Of a stretch of DNA of 64,000 bases, positions 16,857-26,126 are shown one piece after another (position 1 is the stretch's first letter; every line of letters begins with the position of its first letter). The position numbers and the translations under genes are program-made. The stretch covers positions 1 to 64,000 of the forward strand of contig JAUICO010000004.1 of the NCBI GenBank assembly GCA_030427825.1. Direction: 5' to 3'. The notes under the pieces were generated by a model that searched no databases, was not told where the DNA came from, and was given only the letters and a program-made list of their open reading frames with translations. Source of the stretch: a bacterium. Its GTDB lineage: Bacteria > Myxococcota_A > Bradymonadia > REDH01.

Positions 16857-18011
16857 TCATGCGGTCACGCGCAGAATGATGATCGCGGCGACAATCACCG
16901 CGAAACTAAGCAGAGCCGCCACCGGGTACACCCGCCCGGTCATACCGGTACCTTCAAGGACCGGCAGCTTGAAGCTGGCGGCGTCATAGTCGACCACGAT
17001 CGGCTCATCGGTCACAGCGACGGCCTGACAGGTCAACACCATGCCGCGTTCCACCTCGGCGTCAGTGAGCGCATCACGAACCTTCATGTGTGTGGTTCCG
17101 CTGCACAGCATCGCCATGCATGCTCCGCAGAACCCATCCTCACACGAGGACGGCGCGTCGATCCCGGCGGCTCTGGCGGCGGCAAGCAGGGTCTGCCCAC
17201 GCTCGTAGGACGCGTCCACGGCTCTGCCCGCGATGCGAAGGGTCAACACCTCGGGAGTGCCGACAATCTCGACGGTTGCACCCCGGTCTCGCCGATCCAG
17301 ATCGACGGGGGAGGAAAAGCGCTCAAAGTGGCGACGGTCGCCGGCAACGGACTCGTCATCGAGAGCCTGCTCAACGACGTCCATGAAAGCGCTCGGCCCG
17401 CACACATAGAATTCGCCGTGCTCGCGTCCGCGAAACTCGAGGGCGATTCGGTCGCGGCTCAGGGACCCGTCCCTATCGTCCAGGTGTTCGACCAGCTCGA
17501 AGCGGCTCGACGAAGTCACCACCAGGCCGCGCAGGGCGTCCCCGAAGATAACAGAGTCCGGGCTGCGATTCGCGTAGAGGAGTTTGATGTGTCGGTCCGT
17601 CGCCGAGAGAGCATGTTTGATCAGGGAATACACCGGCGTGATTCCACTGCCGCCCGCAAAGAAGGTCAGCGGCGCCGTACCCGCGTTTGGATTCAGAACG
17701 AAGCGTCCCTCCGGCGCGCGCACACGCAGGGAGTCACCCGCGCTGACCTCGTCGATGAGGTGATTCGATACGCGGCCATCGACGACACGCTTCACGGTAA
17801 ACTGCAGATCTTCGCCGGATCCCGGCGCGCTCGAAAGCGAGTAGGAGCGCCGTACATAGAAGTCCTGCCACGGAACTTCGATCGTGAGAAATTGTCCGGC
17901 CCTGTACGCAAACACGTCGTCGAGCTCCGGCGGCACCGACAGCACGAATGACCTCGCAGCTGCGGTCTCTTCAATCACCCGGCGTACCGTCAATTCGTGG
18001 TGCTTCGACAT
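16857..18011 (-). CDS. Ferredoxin-NAD(P) reductase with C-terminal 2Fe-2S domain and membrane anchor
   Basis: A 384-residue electron-transfer protein of the PaaE/KshB/HmpX arrangement. The FAD domain comes first (about residues 1-105, RRSYSLSSAP as the flavin motif), then the NAD(P) domain (about 110-235, FFAGGSGITPVYSLIKHAL and FYVCGPSAFMDVV), then a plant-type 2Fe-2S domain (about 255-345, cysteines in CEDGFCGACMAML and VLTCQA). Unusually it ends with a single hydrophobic helix (VAALLSFAVIVAAIIIL), which would anchor it to the inner membrane. It lies eight bases after the aldehyde dehydrogenase gene and just before the di-iron hydroxylase gene. A dedicated reductase for that hydroxylase is the simplest inference. 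Confidence 0.92.
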   Translation of the reverse strand: MSKHHELTVRRVIEETAAARSFVLSVPPELDDVFAYRAGQFLTIEVPWQDFYVRRSYSLSSAPGSGEDLQFTVKRVVDGRVSNHLIDEVSAGDSLRVRAPEGRFVLNPNAGTAPLTFFAGGSGITPVYSLIKHALSATDRHIKLLYANRSPDSVIFGDALRGLVVTSSSRFELVEHLDDRDGSLSRDRIALEFRGREHGEFYVCGPSAFMDVVEQALDDESVAGDRRHFERFSSPVDLDRRDRGATVEIVGTPEVLTLRIAGRAVDASYERGQTLLAAARAAGIDAPSSCEDGFCGACMAMLCSGTTHMKVRDALTDAEVERGMVLTCQAVAVTDEPIVVDYDAASFKLPVLEGTGMTGRVYPVAALLSFAVIVAAIIILRVTA

Positions 18012-18019
18012 ACCCGCTC

Positions 18020-19651
18020 CTAGCGCCCGCGCAGGGCGGACAGCGCCTCACGCATCGCTCGCATCCGCGGCATCGCACCGGGAGAATACAGCGTGCGGAT
18101 CGCGCCCCGCATCAGCGCGTACGCCCTGGGGTGCACCGGAAACATCCTGTTGGCACGCTGCGTCGAAATCCTGTCACCGACCACACCCTTCTGATTGCAG
18201 CACGACCGCAGACCTTCACGCCCGTTCATGTTTCCGAAACCGGAGAGCTTCACGCCGCCAAACGGCAGCTCCTGTGCCATATAGATCAATCCGAAGTCGT
18301 TGATCGTCGTCGACCCCGTCTCAAGCGCGTCGGCGATCCGTTTCGCCCGCTTTCGATCCCGCGAAAGGACCGAAGCCGAGAGCCCGAAGGAGGTGCTGTT
18401 TGCGATCGCGATCGCGTCGTCTTCGCCGGCAACCGGACAGAGCAACATGACAGGCCCGAAGACCTCTTCGTTCATGATCTCCATCTCAGGAACACAATCA
18501 GCGAGCACCGTCGGCGCAAAGAAGTCGCCCTGGTCTTCAAGCACGCGGTGGCCGCCACACACCACGCGGGCACCCTGTTCAACAGCGCGGTTGACCAGAC
18601 GCTCGACGAGATCGATCTGGGCCGGTGTGATCATCGCGCCGACATCAACCGCCCGCCCTCCGTTCAGCGCAGTCAGGGGCGGTGCCTGCACGAGCTCGTC
18701 CGCGATCGCCTTCACGCGGGATTCGAACTCTTCGTACACCGCGTCGAAGATCAGGATGCGTTCTGACGACACACAATTCTGGCCGCAGTTGATGAAGGTT
18801 CCGTTGATCGCCGCATGCACCGCCTGATCGAGGGCCGCGTCATCGCACACGATCATCGGGTCCTTGCCACCCAGCTCCATCACCACAGGGATGACGTTCT
18901 TTGCGCTGGCTTCAATCACGCGCCGGCCGTTGGTCACGGAACCGATGAAACACACACCGTCTACGCCGCCCTCAACAAGCGCGCGGCCGGTCTCTCCGTA
19001 CCCCTGCACGATCTGCACGAGGTCCGGCGAGAATCCCTCGGCCTCAAGAGCGCGGTCGAAGATGCTCTTGAACCGGGCGCTTGACCACGCCACCCACTCG
19101 CTGGGTTTGATTACGATTCCGTTACCCGCAAAGAGCGCAGGAATGGCCGGGTTCATCACGTTCTGCAGCGGATAATTCCACGGGATGATCGCGCCCATCA
19201 CACCCAGCGGATGATACTCAATCGTGGCGCTCTTGTGCACCAGCAGATCGCTCGGCATCCGTTCCGGCGTGAGGTATTTCTCACCGTGCCGAATCGTCCA
19301 TCGCAGCTTCTCGGCGACCGGCCAGATCTCGCCGGCCATGGCGTGCTCAAGGGTCTTGCCGGAGTCGCGAACCACGATCTCACAAAGCTCGTCCGCACGG
19401 TCCAGCAGCTCCACCAGGATGTGGCGCAGTACGCGTCGGCGTTGGTCCCAGGTACTGCGCTTCCACTCTCTCTGCGCGATGCGTGCCTTCGCGATAGCGG
19501 CCTCAATGCGTTCAGGATGGTCCACCGGAACCCGACCCAGAAGCTCGCGGGTCGCCGGATTGTAGCAGACGATCATATCCTCGCCTTCCGCGCGGATGAT
19601 TTCGGGTCCCCACTCTGCCCGCGACGCACAATCTGCACTGGTCTTCGCCAT
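18020..19651 (-). CDS. Aldehyde dehydrogenase
   Basis: NAD(P)-dependent oxidation of an aldehyde to the acid, about 543 residues. The cofactor region IIPWNYPLQNVMNPAIPALFAGN, the catalytic glutamate in VVMELGGKDPMIV, the catalytic cysteine in FINCGQNCVSSERI and the late EEVFGPVMLLCPV are all intact. A C-terminal extension of about 60 residues (RANRMFPVHPRAYALMRGAIRTLY...) is amphipathic and basic and could bind a membrane, as in alkanal/fatty aldehyde dehydrogenases. The ATG at 19651 is preferred over the GTG one codon upstream. It heads a leftward operon with a ferredoxin reductase and a lipid hydroxylase, divergent from a TetR-type gene. Control by that regulator is likely. Confidence 0.94.
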   Translation of the reverse strand: MAKTSADCASRAEWGPEIIRAEGEDMIVCYNPATRELLGRVPVDHPERIEAAIAKARIAQREWKRSTWDQRRRVLRHILVELLDRADELCEIVVRDSGKTLEHAMAGEIWPVAEKLRWTIRHGEKYLTPERMPSDLLVHKSATIEYHPLGVMGAIIPWNYPLQNVMNPAIPALFAGNGIVIKPSEWVAWSSARFKSIFDRALEAEGFSPDLVQIVQGYGETGRALVEGGVDGVCFIGSVTNGRRVIEASAKNVIPVVMELGGKDPMIVCDDAALDQAVHAAINGTFINCGQNCVSSERILIFDAVYEEFESRVKAIADELVQAPPLTALNGGRAVDVGAMITPAQIDLVERLVNRAVEQGARVVCGGHRVLEDQGDFFAPTVLADCVPEMEIMNEEVFGPVMLLCPVAGEDDAIAIANSTSFGLSASVLSRDRKRAKRIADALETGSTTINDFGLIYMAQELPFGGVKLSGFGNMNGREGLRSCCNQKGVVGDRISTQRANRMFPVHPRAYALMRGAIRTLYSPGAMPRMRAMREALSALRGR

Positions 19652-19715
19652 CACCCCTGTCCCCGCTTTGCTGCCCGTGTGCGCGCTCGCGCCCGAGCAT
19701 TCACCGGCAACTATA

Positions 19716-19735
19716 CAATGATGGTTGCATTATTG
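19716..19735. promoter_or_regulatory. Palindromic operator between aldehyde dehydrogenase and tetR
   Basis: In the 109-base divergent gap there is a near-perfect inverted repeat, CAATnATG-N4-CATnATTG (20 bases, 14 of 16 arm bases pairing). A TATACAAT-like AT-rich element immediately precedes and overlaps it, in a region otherwise rich in GC. Size, symmetry and position fit the operator of the adjacent TetR-family protein, controlling its own gene and the leftward oxidation operon. Binding is inferred. Confidence 0.65.
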
Positions 19736-19760
19736 AAAGTCTCGATTACTGTTCATTCAC

Positions 19761-20408
19761 ATGGGACGACCGGCCGCCAAACAGAGGGTGCGAGAAGCGC
19801 GAACCGCGATGTATCGCGCCCTCATCATCGAGTCCGCCGAAAGGGTGTTCGCCGACGCGGGCTTTGAGGCAACCCGAGTGCAGGACGTGGCTGCCGAATG
19901 CGGCATCTCGCTGGCAACGCTGTACGGTGTGTTTCGCGGCAAGAACGAGCTGTACAGCGCGATTCACAAAGAACGCCTTGTGGAGTTGATGGGGCGTATC
20001 AGCCACGAACTCGACCCGGACGTCGACCCGCTCGACAGCATCATCGAGCGCGACCGGATCTACGTCGAGTTCCACATGGAGCACGTGGACTATCTGCGAA
20101 TGCACCTGCGCGAGGGTAACGCGTGGGCAGCAGGGGCGAGCCTGCGCGTCCCGGAGCAGGCGCAGGCCTGGGCACGTGGCCTCGAGCTGGGAACCGCCGC
20201 GTTTGCCGCCTGCATCGAGGCGGGGCTCATGATCGAAGACGATCCGGCGCTGCTGTTTCGCACCAGCGTCGCCATGAACCAGGTGCGCCTCGCCGCCTGG
20301 ATTGACGGCGGGCAGCGCGAGAGCAGCGACGAAGTGACACAGCGAATGCGCCGCGCATTCGTCCGCGCTTTCTGCCCGGCACACATCGTCGCAGAACGCC
20401 TCGCCTGA
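19761..20408 (+). CDS. TetR-family transcriptional regulator
   Basis: A 215-residue regulator. The N-terminal helix-turn-helix is clear: ALIIESAERVFADAGFEATRVQDVAAECGISLATLYGVFRGKNELYSAI (split over residues about 15-65), followed by an all-helical ligand domain with a dimer-like C-terminal half. The ligand is unknown. Given the divergent operon (aldehyde dehydrogenase, ferredoxin reductase, fatty acid hydroxylase), a lipid-derived compound is a reasonable guess. The ATG at 19761 lies 26 bases after the palindrome at 19716-19735. Confidence 0.93.
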   Translation: MGRPAAKQRVREARTAMYRALIIESAERVFADAGFEATRVQDVAAECGISLATLYGVFRGKNELYSAIHKERLVELMGRISHELDPDVDPLDSIIERDRIYVEFHMEHVDYLRMHLREGNAWAAGASLRVPEQAQAWARGLELGTAAFAACIEAGLMIEDDPALLFRTSVAMNQVRLAAWIDGGQRESSDEVTQRMRRAFVRAFCPAHIVAERLA

Positions 20409-20545
20409 GGTCCCGCGCCGATGGCGTGTTCACCCCGGACCCGCGACGCGATTGTCGAAGCGGGGCAGCAAAGTACCTGCCGCACTTCATCTCAAGCGCA
20501 GAAGCCGTTAGCATGGTCGCTGCATCCTTCGCACCGAGCACCGCC

Positions 20546-23002
20546 ATGAAGTCTACCAGCCTGTCGATTTGCGCACTTGTATGCGCTCTGATCGCGTTTC
20601 CCGCCTGCGACGTTCTCTTCGGAGACGGAGGCGACATTCCGCGAATCAACATCGGGCCGGACTCGCCCATCGGGCCGGATGGAATTCCGATGGACGGCTC
20701 GACGGTCGGCGAAGCGTGCACCGGTGACGCGGGCTGTCGCGACGGCCTGGCCTGTGTTTCCGATACATGCACGCCCGCCGGGACATCCAACGCCGGCGAC
20801 GGCTGTGTCATCGACGGCGAGTGCGCCGAAGGGTTGGCGTGTGATCCCTTCGGCAACGAATGTGCGCCTCGCGGCGAGGCCGTAGAGGGCGGCACCTGCG
20901 ACAGCCCGGTTGACTGTGTCGCCGGGCTCCGGTGCCGGCTCGCAGGCTTCACCGGCGTCTGCGTACCCGACACCGGCACCGGCGATACCGGCGATGAATG
21001 CGACGATGATGGCGACTGCCTGGCGCCCATGGGCTGTAGCATGCAGGGCTTCTGCCAGCTTCCCACCAACGGCGGCATCCGCCTCGATCTGGGTACTCAG
21101 TGTCTGAGTGGCCCCGACCTGCAGGGCGAGTTTCGTGTGCTCTTCGAGGTACCCGGCGACGAAGAGCCTCAGGAGTTCTTCCGCCTGCCCTTCCCCAACG
21201 ACATCAAAGCCCGCGATAACGGCGGCCTCGATCTGCGCGGATTCCACAACCCGGGCCTCAACGTGCTCGGCGGCGAATTCGTAGACCTCTACATCAACGC
21301 CGCCGCAGAGATGTCCAACGGCTTCTCAACCAACCCGACGGTCTTCTTCCGCTTCTCAGGCCCCTACGACTTCGGCTCCGTCGATGCCCGCGGCAACAAC
21401 CCCAGCCTTCGCCTCGTCAACATCACTCCGGGCAGCCCGGACTACGGGAACATGCCGGCGCTCAACTGGGGCACCACCGACGGCCGCGGGAAGTTCATCT
21501 GCCACAACTATGTCGCCGTACGCTCTTCTTTTGATACGCCGCTCAGGCACGGTGAGACCTATGCCGCGTGGCTGACAACGGATACACGCAGCAACACCGA
21601 CGTAGCCCCCGTTCAGGACACCGACTTCCGCGCGATGATGTCCGCGGAGGCTCCACTCGATAGCGCGCTGCGCGAGGCGTGGGAACGCTACGCCCCGCTT
21701 CGTGACTTCTACGCCGCAGAGGGCATCGACCCGGCGACCATCGCCGGCGCTGCGGTATTCACGACGATGGACCCGGACGCCAACCTGCCCGCCATTCGCG
21801 CAGGTGTGCGGGCTGAAGACCCGCCTGAGCTCGAGAACCTCACCCTCTGTGACGGCACCACACCCTCCCCCTGCGACCCGAACGGACCGGCCTGCGAAGG
21901 CGCCGGCGGCATGCAGGTGTTTGAAGCCACCTACGAAGCGCCGGTCTTTCAGCAGGGCACGCGGCCCTACCTCACCGCGGCCGACGGTGGCGCTTTCAGC
22001 TACCGAAACGGGCAGGCCGAAGTACACGGTACCGAGACGATGTGCGTCGCCTTCGCTGTGCCTGAGGGAGCCATGCCGGCAGGCGGCTGGCCGACGATTC
22101 TCTACGGCCACGGCACCGGCGGCAGCCGGCGCTCACATGTGACCGCGAACGTCGCCGGCGTCCTCACCGCCGCTGACACCCCCTTCGTCGTGGTTGGCAT
22201 CGATGGCGTCATGCACGGCAACCGCCGCGGTGGCAGCACCATCGAACCCGACAACCTCTTCTTCAACTTCCTGAACCCGGCCGCCGCACGCGGCAACGTC
22301 GAGCAGGGAGCGGCCGACTTCTTCGTGCTCACCCAGCTCCTTGAAGGCGTCAGCCTCGACGCCGGCGAGTCGCCCACCGGCTCGGCCTTCTCGATCGACA
22401 CGTCCGCCCTCTACTTCTACGGACATTCGCAGGGCTCGACAGTCGGCACTGCCTTCTTCGCCCACGAGCCCAACGTACAGGCCGCTGTGCTTTCCGGTGC
22501 CGGCGGCGGGCTCATCGTCTCGCTGCTCAACAAGACGAGCCCCGTCGACATCAGCGCCGCCGTAGAGCTGGTCATGAACGAGCGCGTCACTGAGCGGCAC
22601 CCCTTTCTCAACATGCTGCAGACCGTCATCGATCCGGTTGACGCCCTCAACTACGGCCGACTCCTGTACCGCGAACCTGCCCCCGGCATGGTCCCACGCT
22701 CGGTGCTGCAGACCTGGGGCGAAGGGGACACCTACACGCCGCCGGCGACCCTCGAAGCCCTGGCCCTGGCGATCGGCCACCAGGTCGCCGAACCTGTCGT
22801 TGACCCCGTCGATGGGCTCTCGACGACCTCGCTGCCGGCGTCGGCGAACCGCAACGGAGGCGCCACCGGAATCCTGCTGCAGGCCCGCTCGCCCGGCTTT
22901 GACGGCCACTTCGTGAACACCCGCGACGCCGACACAATCCGCCGCATCGCCGGGTTCTTCGCATCACACGCCGCGACCGGAACCGCGACGGTCGAAAACT
23001 AG
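20546..23002 (+). CDS. Large Cys-rich lipoprotein with alpha/beta-hydrolase domain
   Basis: About 818 residues from the ATG at 20546, which gives a correct signal peptide ending in the lipobox FPAC; the frame is open upstream but that part is not leader-like. Residues about 50-185 hold three to four repeats of the type GEACTGDAGCRDGLACVSDTC, close to the Dickkopf N-terminal cysteine pattern common in myxobacterial surface proteins. The rest is a long domain with CVAFAVPEGAMPAGGWPTILYGHGTGG (oxyanion/HG region) and FYGHSQGSTVG, whose GHSQG is a nucleophile elbow of an alpha/beta hydrolase. A late DGHFVNTRD supplies a candidate catalytic histidine. It is likely a surface esterase or lipase; the substrate is unknown. 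It ends one base before the convergent MopE-like gene. Confidence 0.88.
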   Translation: MKSTSLSICALVCALIAFPACDVLFGDGGDIPRINIGPDSPIGPDGIPMDGSTVGEACTGDAGCRDGLACVSDTCTPAGTSNAGDGCVIDGECAEGLACDPFGNECAPRGEAVEGGTCDSPVDCVAGLRCRLAGFTGVCVPDTGTGDTGDECDDDGDCLAPMGCSMQGFCQLPTNGGIRLDLGTQCLSGPDLQGEFRVLFEVPGDEEPQEFFRLPFPNDIKARDNGGLDLRGFHNPGLNVLGGEFVDLYINAAAEMSNGFSTNPTVFFRFSGPYDFGSVDARGNNPSLRLVNITPGSPDYGNMPALNWGTTDGRGKFICHNYVAVRSSFDTPLRHGETYAAWLTTDTRSNTDVAPVQDTDFRAMMSAEAPLDSALREAWERYAPLRDFYAAEGIDPATIAGAAVFTTMDPDANLPAIRAGVRAEDPPELENLTLCDGTTPSPCDPNGPACEGAGGMQVFEATYEAPVFQQGTRPYLTAADGGAFSYRNGQAEVHGTETMCVAFAVPEGAMPAGGWPTILYGHGTGGSRRSHVTANVAGVLTAADTPFVVVGIDGVMHGNRRGGSTIEPDNLFFNFLNPAAARGNVEQGAADFFVLTQLLEGVSLDAGESPTGSAFSIDTSALYFYGHSQGSTVGTAFFAHEPNVQAAVLSGAGGGLIVSLLNKTSPVDISAAVELVMNERVTERHPFLNMLQTVIDPVDALNYGRLLYREPAPGMVPRSVLQTWGEGDTYTPPATLEALALAIGHQVAEPVVDPVDGLSTTSLPASANRNGGATGILLQARSPGFDGHFVNTRDADTIRRIAGFFASHAATGTATVEN

Positions 23003-23003
23003 C

Positions 23004-25949
23004 TCAGTAGCTCTTCGTCTGTGCAGCCTCGCCCGGCGCACCGCTGTTGCCGGGTGAGGGGCCGCCGGTGCCGCCGATGCCGGCAACCAGAGTATTCCCG
23101 GCACCAACGTCGGGCATACTGGTGCCGCTGAGCGCGACGGCGACCGCGTCACCACCGCGACCTCCACCACCGCTACCACCGGCGCCGCCTGCGCCGCCGT
23201 CGCCGCCCTCACCGCCTACGCCCACTTCATCGTCGCTGCAGGCGAGAATGCCGTCGGTGGTTGCGATGCCACCCGGGGCACCGTGCCCGCCTGCTCCGCC
23301 CGGCTGGCCTGCGCCACCGGCTCCACCGGGGCCGCCTACGCCGGCGACAAGAGTCGAGTTCTGAATCGACGCACCGGTCGATGAAACGAGGAACACAGCG
23401 AAGCTTCCGCCGCCCGCACTGCCACCGGTACCTGCGCCGCCACCGCAGCCGCCGCCGCCGCCGCCGCCGCCGCCCGCACCGCTCCCGTCGTTGCAGATGC
23501 CGAAGGTGTCGCGATCCTGGCCACCGCCGCCGCCACCGCCGCCGCCGCCGCCGCCGTTCGTGCCGGCTTCGCCGCCGTCACCGTCTTCACCGCTCCAGAA
23601 GCCGCCGGTTACGCCGGCCAGAGCGCCACCATCGCCGCTGGACCCGTTGTCGCCGGCTCCACCGTTGTCACCAGGTCCGCCGTGCTGGCCGGCTCCGCAG
23701 CTCCCATGTCCGTCGCCGCCGCCGCCGCCGTCGCCCGCCGCACCGGTACCACCGGTACCGTCGTCGCCATCACCACCGTCGTCGCCACCGCCGCGTCCGC
23801 CTGCGCCGCCGTCGTTTCCACACGGCGATGCGCCGCCACCGCCGCCGTCACCACGGCCGCTTCCGTCGCATTCGCCGTTGCCACCGGCGACGCCGACCAT
23901 ACCGGATGCGCCGGGGGTACCGGATCCACCGGAAACACCGGCAGCCCCTGTCCCTGCGATCACGCGACTGCCGACCAGCACCAGCCCCGAGCAGCCCTCA
24001 CAGTGCAATCCGTAGGACGAACCGCCGGCGCTCGTCGCCGCGCTGCCGGTAATGGTCAGCTGACCGAGCACCGTCGCGCTGGTGAGTCCGATCCCACGCA
24101 CGCTGATCGTGTTCCCGCCTACCTCGTGCGTGCCGCGAATCTCTGTCGCGACATCGAAGGCGCGAGCCCAGTCACCGCTTTCGTCAGCGGCGTACCCGCC
24201 GTAGATCGACACGCCGTTGATGAGGGTTACGTCCTCGTCGTACACACCGCCGCCGACTGCGACCGTGGCGCGCGCGAGGGTTTGCGCCTGCGTCAGGCCC
24301 TTCGAGATTGTCGCGCAGGGCGCGTCAGGGGCGCCGCAGGTGCCGTTGTCAGCGCCCCACAGCGCCACATAGACCGTATCCGCCACATCGCCATCGATCC
24401 CGTCGCAGTTCTGATCAACGTAGGGTGGCGCCAATTCGGGCGCATCTGAATCGCTGATGAAGGTGCACTCGCAGCCGTTGGTATCATCGCCGTCTACATC
24501 CACGAAGCCATCGACACAGGCCGTCATCTGGCACGCGCGCGAGACGCAGACGCCATCGGCGTTCGCGAACGACGTGCCGCAGTCAGCGATGGCCGCGCAT
24601 GCGTCGCCGCAGGTCGCGTCTGCGGTGAAGTCCGTCTCGCACCCCGGGCCCGGTGTGCAGTCGCCGTAGGGCTCAACACAGCTGCCTGCGAAGTCGCAGC
24701 CCGAGCTGGTGCAGCTGAGAGCATTGGTGTCGATATTCGGCAGCGCCGTGCAGTCGTTCTGGCACGAGCCACAGTGAGTGACATCGAAAGTCACATCAAC
24801 CTCGCAGCCGTCACTCTGGTCGCTGTTGCAGTCCGCGAAGCCGGCTTCGCAGCCGGACAGGGCGCAGACACCGGCGCTGCACTCTGCGGCCCCCGAGCCG
24901 AAGTTGCATGCGTTATCGCAGAAGCCGCAGTGTGAGAGGCTGGACGTCACGTCGGTCTCGCAGCCGTTGTCGTAGTCCGCGTCGCAATCACCCAGCCCTT
25001 CGGTACAGCCGGTGATGGTACACACCCCCGCCTGGCACTCGACGGTAGCGTCCTGTGCACCACATGCCTGGCCGCACCCGCCGCAATGGGATTCGTCAGT
25101 CTGCAGATCAAAATCTTCGTCGATGCCGTCGGCGCAGTCGTTGTCGACGCCGTCGCAGATCTCGGGCGCCCCCTCGTACACGTTCGTCAGGGAGTCATCA
25201 CAGTCGGCGCCGAGGCAACCGGGACCGACGCCGTACCCGTCGCCGTCGACATCAATGCAGTCGCCGCAGAAGAGCAGGTTGGGCTGACAGAGATCGTATG
25301 AGACGATGCCGCCGTCTTCGCTTCGTTCATGGGACTGGCACGAGTAGCCTTCGGGACAATCTGTGGAGACGCTGCAGCGGGTCGCACAGAAGTCGCCGTC
25401 GTTGAGCTCGATGCACAGGTTGTCGCCACCACATTCCAGGTCGGCGGCGCATTCGCGGCACAGGGTTTCCGGAGTGGGGACGCAGATCTCCTGGCCATCG
25501 GCTCCGCTGGCGATGACGAATACGCATTGCCAGCTGCTGTCAGCGCAGTCCCCGTCAGACTGACATTGACGCGAGCAGAGGTTTCCCTCTCCGGTCGCTA
25601 TGCAGAGCTGAGTGCCGATGCAGTCCGCATCGACCACGCACTCGCCCTGATACTCACCGAACGCGGGTCCACCTGAGTTGGTGTCTGTATCACCTCCATC
25701 GCCGGTTTCGGCGGCGTCGACGCCGTCGGCGGCAACGTCAGCGGTGTTGGTATCACCAGAGTCCCGGGCGGTGTCCGGATCACCGGTATCGCCGCCGTCG
25801 TCCACAACACACTCTCCGGCGACGCAGATCTGCCCGAAGGCGCATTCTCCGTCCCCACTACACTCACTGCCGCTATCGTTGCCGCTGCCGCCGCACGCAG
25901 CCAATACGCCACTCACAACGACAGCTAACGTGGCCATCCATGATCGCAT
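23004..25949 (-). CDS. MopE-like Cys-rich lipoprotein with Gly-rich C-terminal region
   Basis: About 981 residues from an ATG at 25949, which has AGGAG eight bases upstream and gives a leader with lipobox VLAAC. An Asp/Thr/Gly linker follows, then Cys modules (about 90-210) and a MopE-type metal-binding segment (DVDGDGYG, ADCDD, PEICDGVDNDCADGIDEDF). At least four GC...DCD..NGCETDV repeats come next. A stretch with TVYVALWGADNGTCG and GVYDEDVTLINGVSIYGGY looks like the start of a parallel beta-helix (DUF1565-like). The last 300 residues are collagen- or PGRS-like glycine repeats (GGxGG) encoded by long CCG/CCACC tracts. It is probably surface-exposed. The function is unknown. Confidence 0.88.
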   Translation of the reverse strand: MRSWMATLAVVVSGVLAACGGSGNDSGSECSGDGECAFGQICVAGECVVDDGGDTGDPDTARDSGDTNTADVAADGVDAAETGDGGDTDTNSGGPAFGEYQGECVVDADCIGTQLCIATGEGNLCSRQCQSDGDCADSSWQCVFVIASGADGQEICVPTPETLCRECAADLECGGDNLCIELNDGDFCATRCSVSTDCPEGYSCQSHERSEDGGIVSYDLCQPNLLFCGDCIDVDGDGYGVGPGCLGADCDDSLTNVYEGAPEICDGVDNDCADGIDEDFDLQTDESHCGGCGQACGAQDATVECQAGVCTITGCTEGLGDCDADYDNGCETDVTSSLSHCGFCDNACNFGSGAAECSAGVCALSGCEAGFADCNSDQSDGCEVDVTFDVTHCGSCQNDCTALPNIDTNALSCTSSGCDFAGSCVEPYGDCTPGPGCETDFTADATCGDACAAIADCGTSFANADGVCVSRACQMTACVDGFVDVDGDDTNGCECTFISDSDAPELAPPYVDQNCDGIDGDVADTVYVALWGADNGTCGAPDAPCATISKGLTQAQTLARATVAVGGGVYDEDVTLINGVSIYGGYAADESGDWARAFDVATEIRGTHEVGGNTISVRGIGLTSATVLGQLTITGSAATSAGGSSYGLHCEGCSGLVLVGSRVIAGTGAAGVSGGSGTPGASGMVGVAGGNGECDGSGRGDGGGGGASPCGNDGGAGGRGGGDDGGDGDDGTGGTGAAGDGGGGGDGHGSCGAGQHGGPGDNGGAGDNGSSGDGGALAGVTGGFWSGEDGDGGEAGTNGGGGGGGGGGGGQDRDTFGICNDGSGAGGGGGGGGGCGGGAGTGGSAGGGSFAVFLVSSTGASIQNSTLVAGVGGPGGAGGAGQPGGAGGHGAPGGIATTDGILACSDDEVGVGGEGGDGGAGGAGGSGGGGRGGDAVAVALSGTSMPDVGAGNTLVAGIGGTGGPSPGNSGAPGEAAQTKSY

Positions 25950-26126
25950 CTCGGTACTCCTTTCCAGATGTCCGTCGACCTTCGTCCTCTCTTCTGCGTT
26001 CGGTCTAGCAGAGGCTGCCGATAGGAAACAGAAAGGCACCCAACAACTTCAATCCCGCTGGAGCGCATTGTGGCATGGGGACCGCCGGTGGCACCGCGAC
26101 GGGCTGTGCGCCACGCGATGACTCCC

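Noticed and set aside
16842..17951. 369-codon rightward frame opposite the ferredoxin reductase
   Set aside because: Antisense to a protein with complete FAD, NAD and 2Fe-2S motifs. No family resemblance in the antisense product.
23449..23556. CCG tracts as a CRISPR-like or transposon repeat
   Set aside because: The tracts encode the Gly-rich tail of an open reading frame and have no regular spacer structure.
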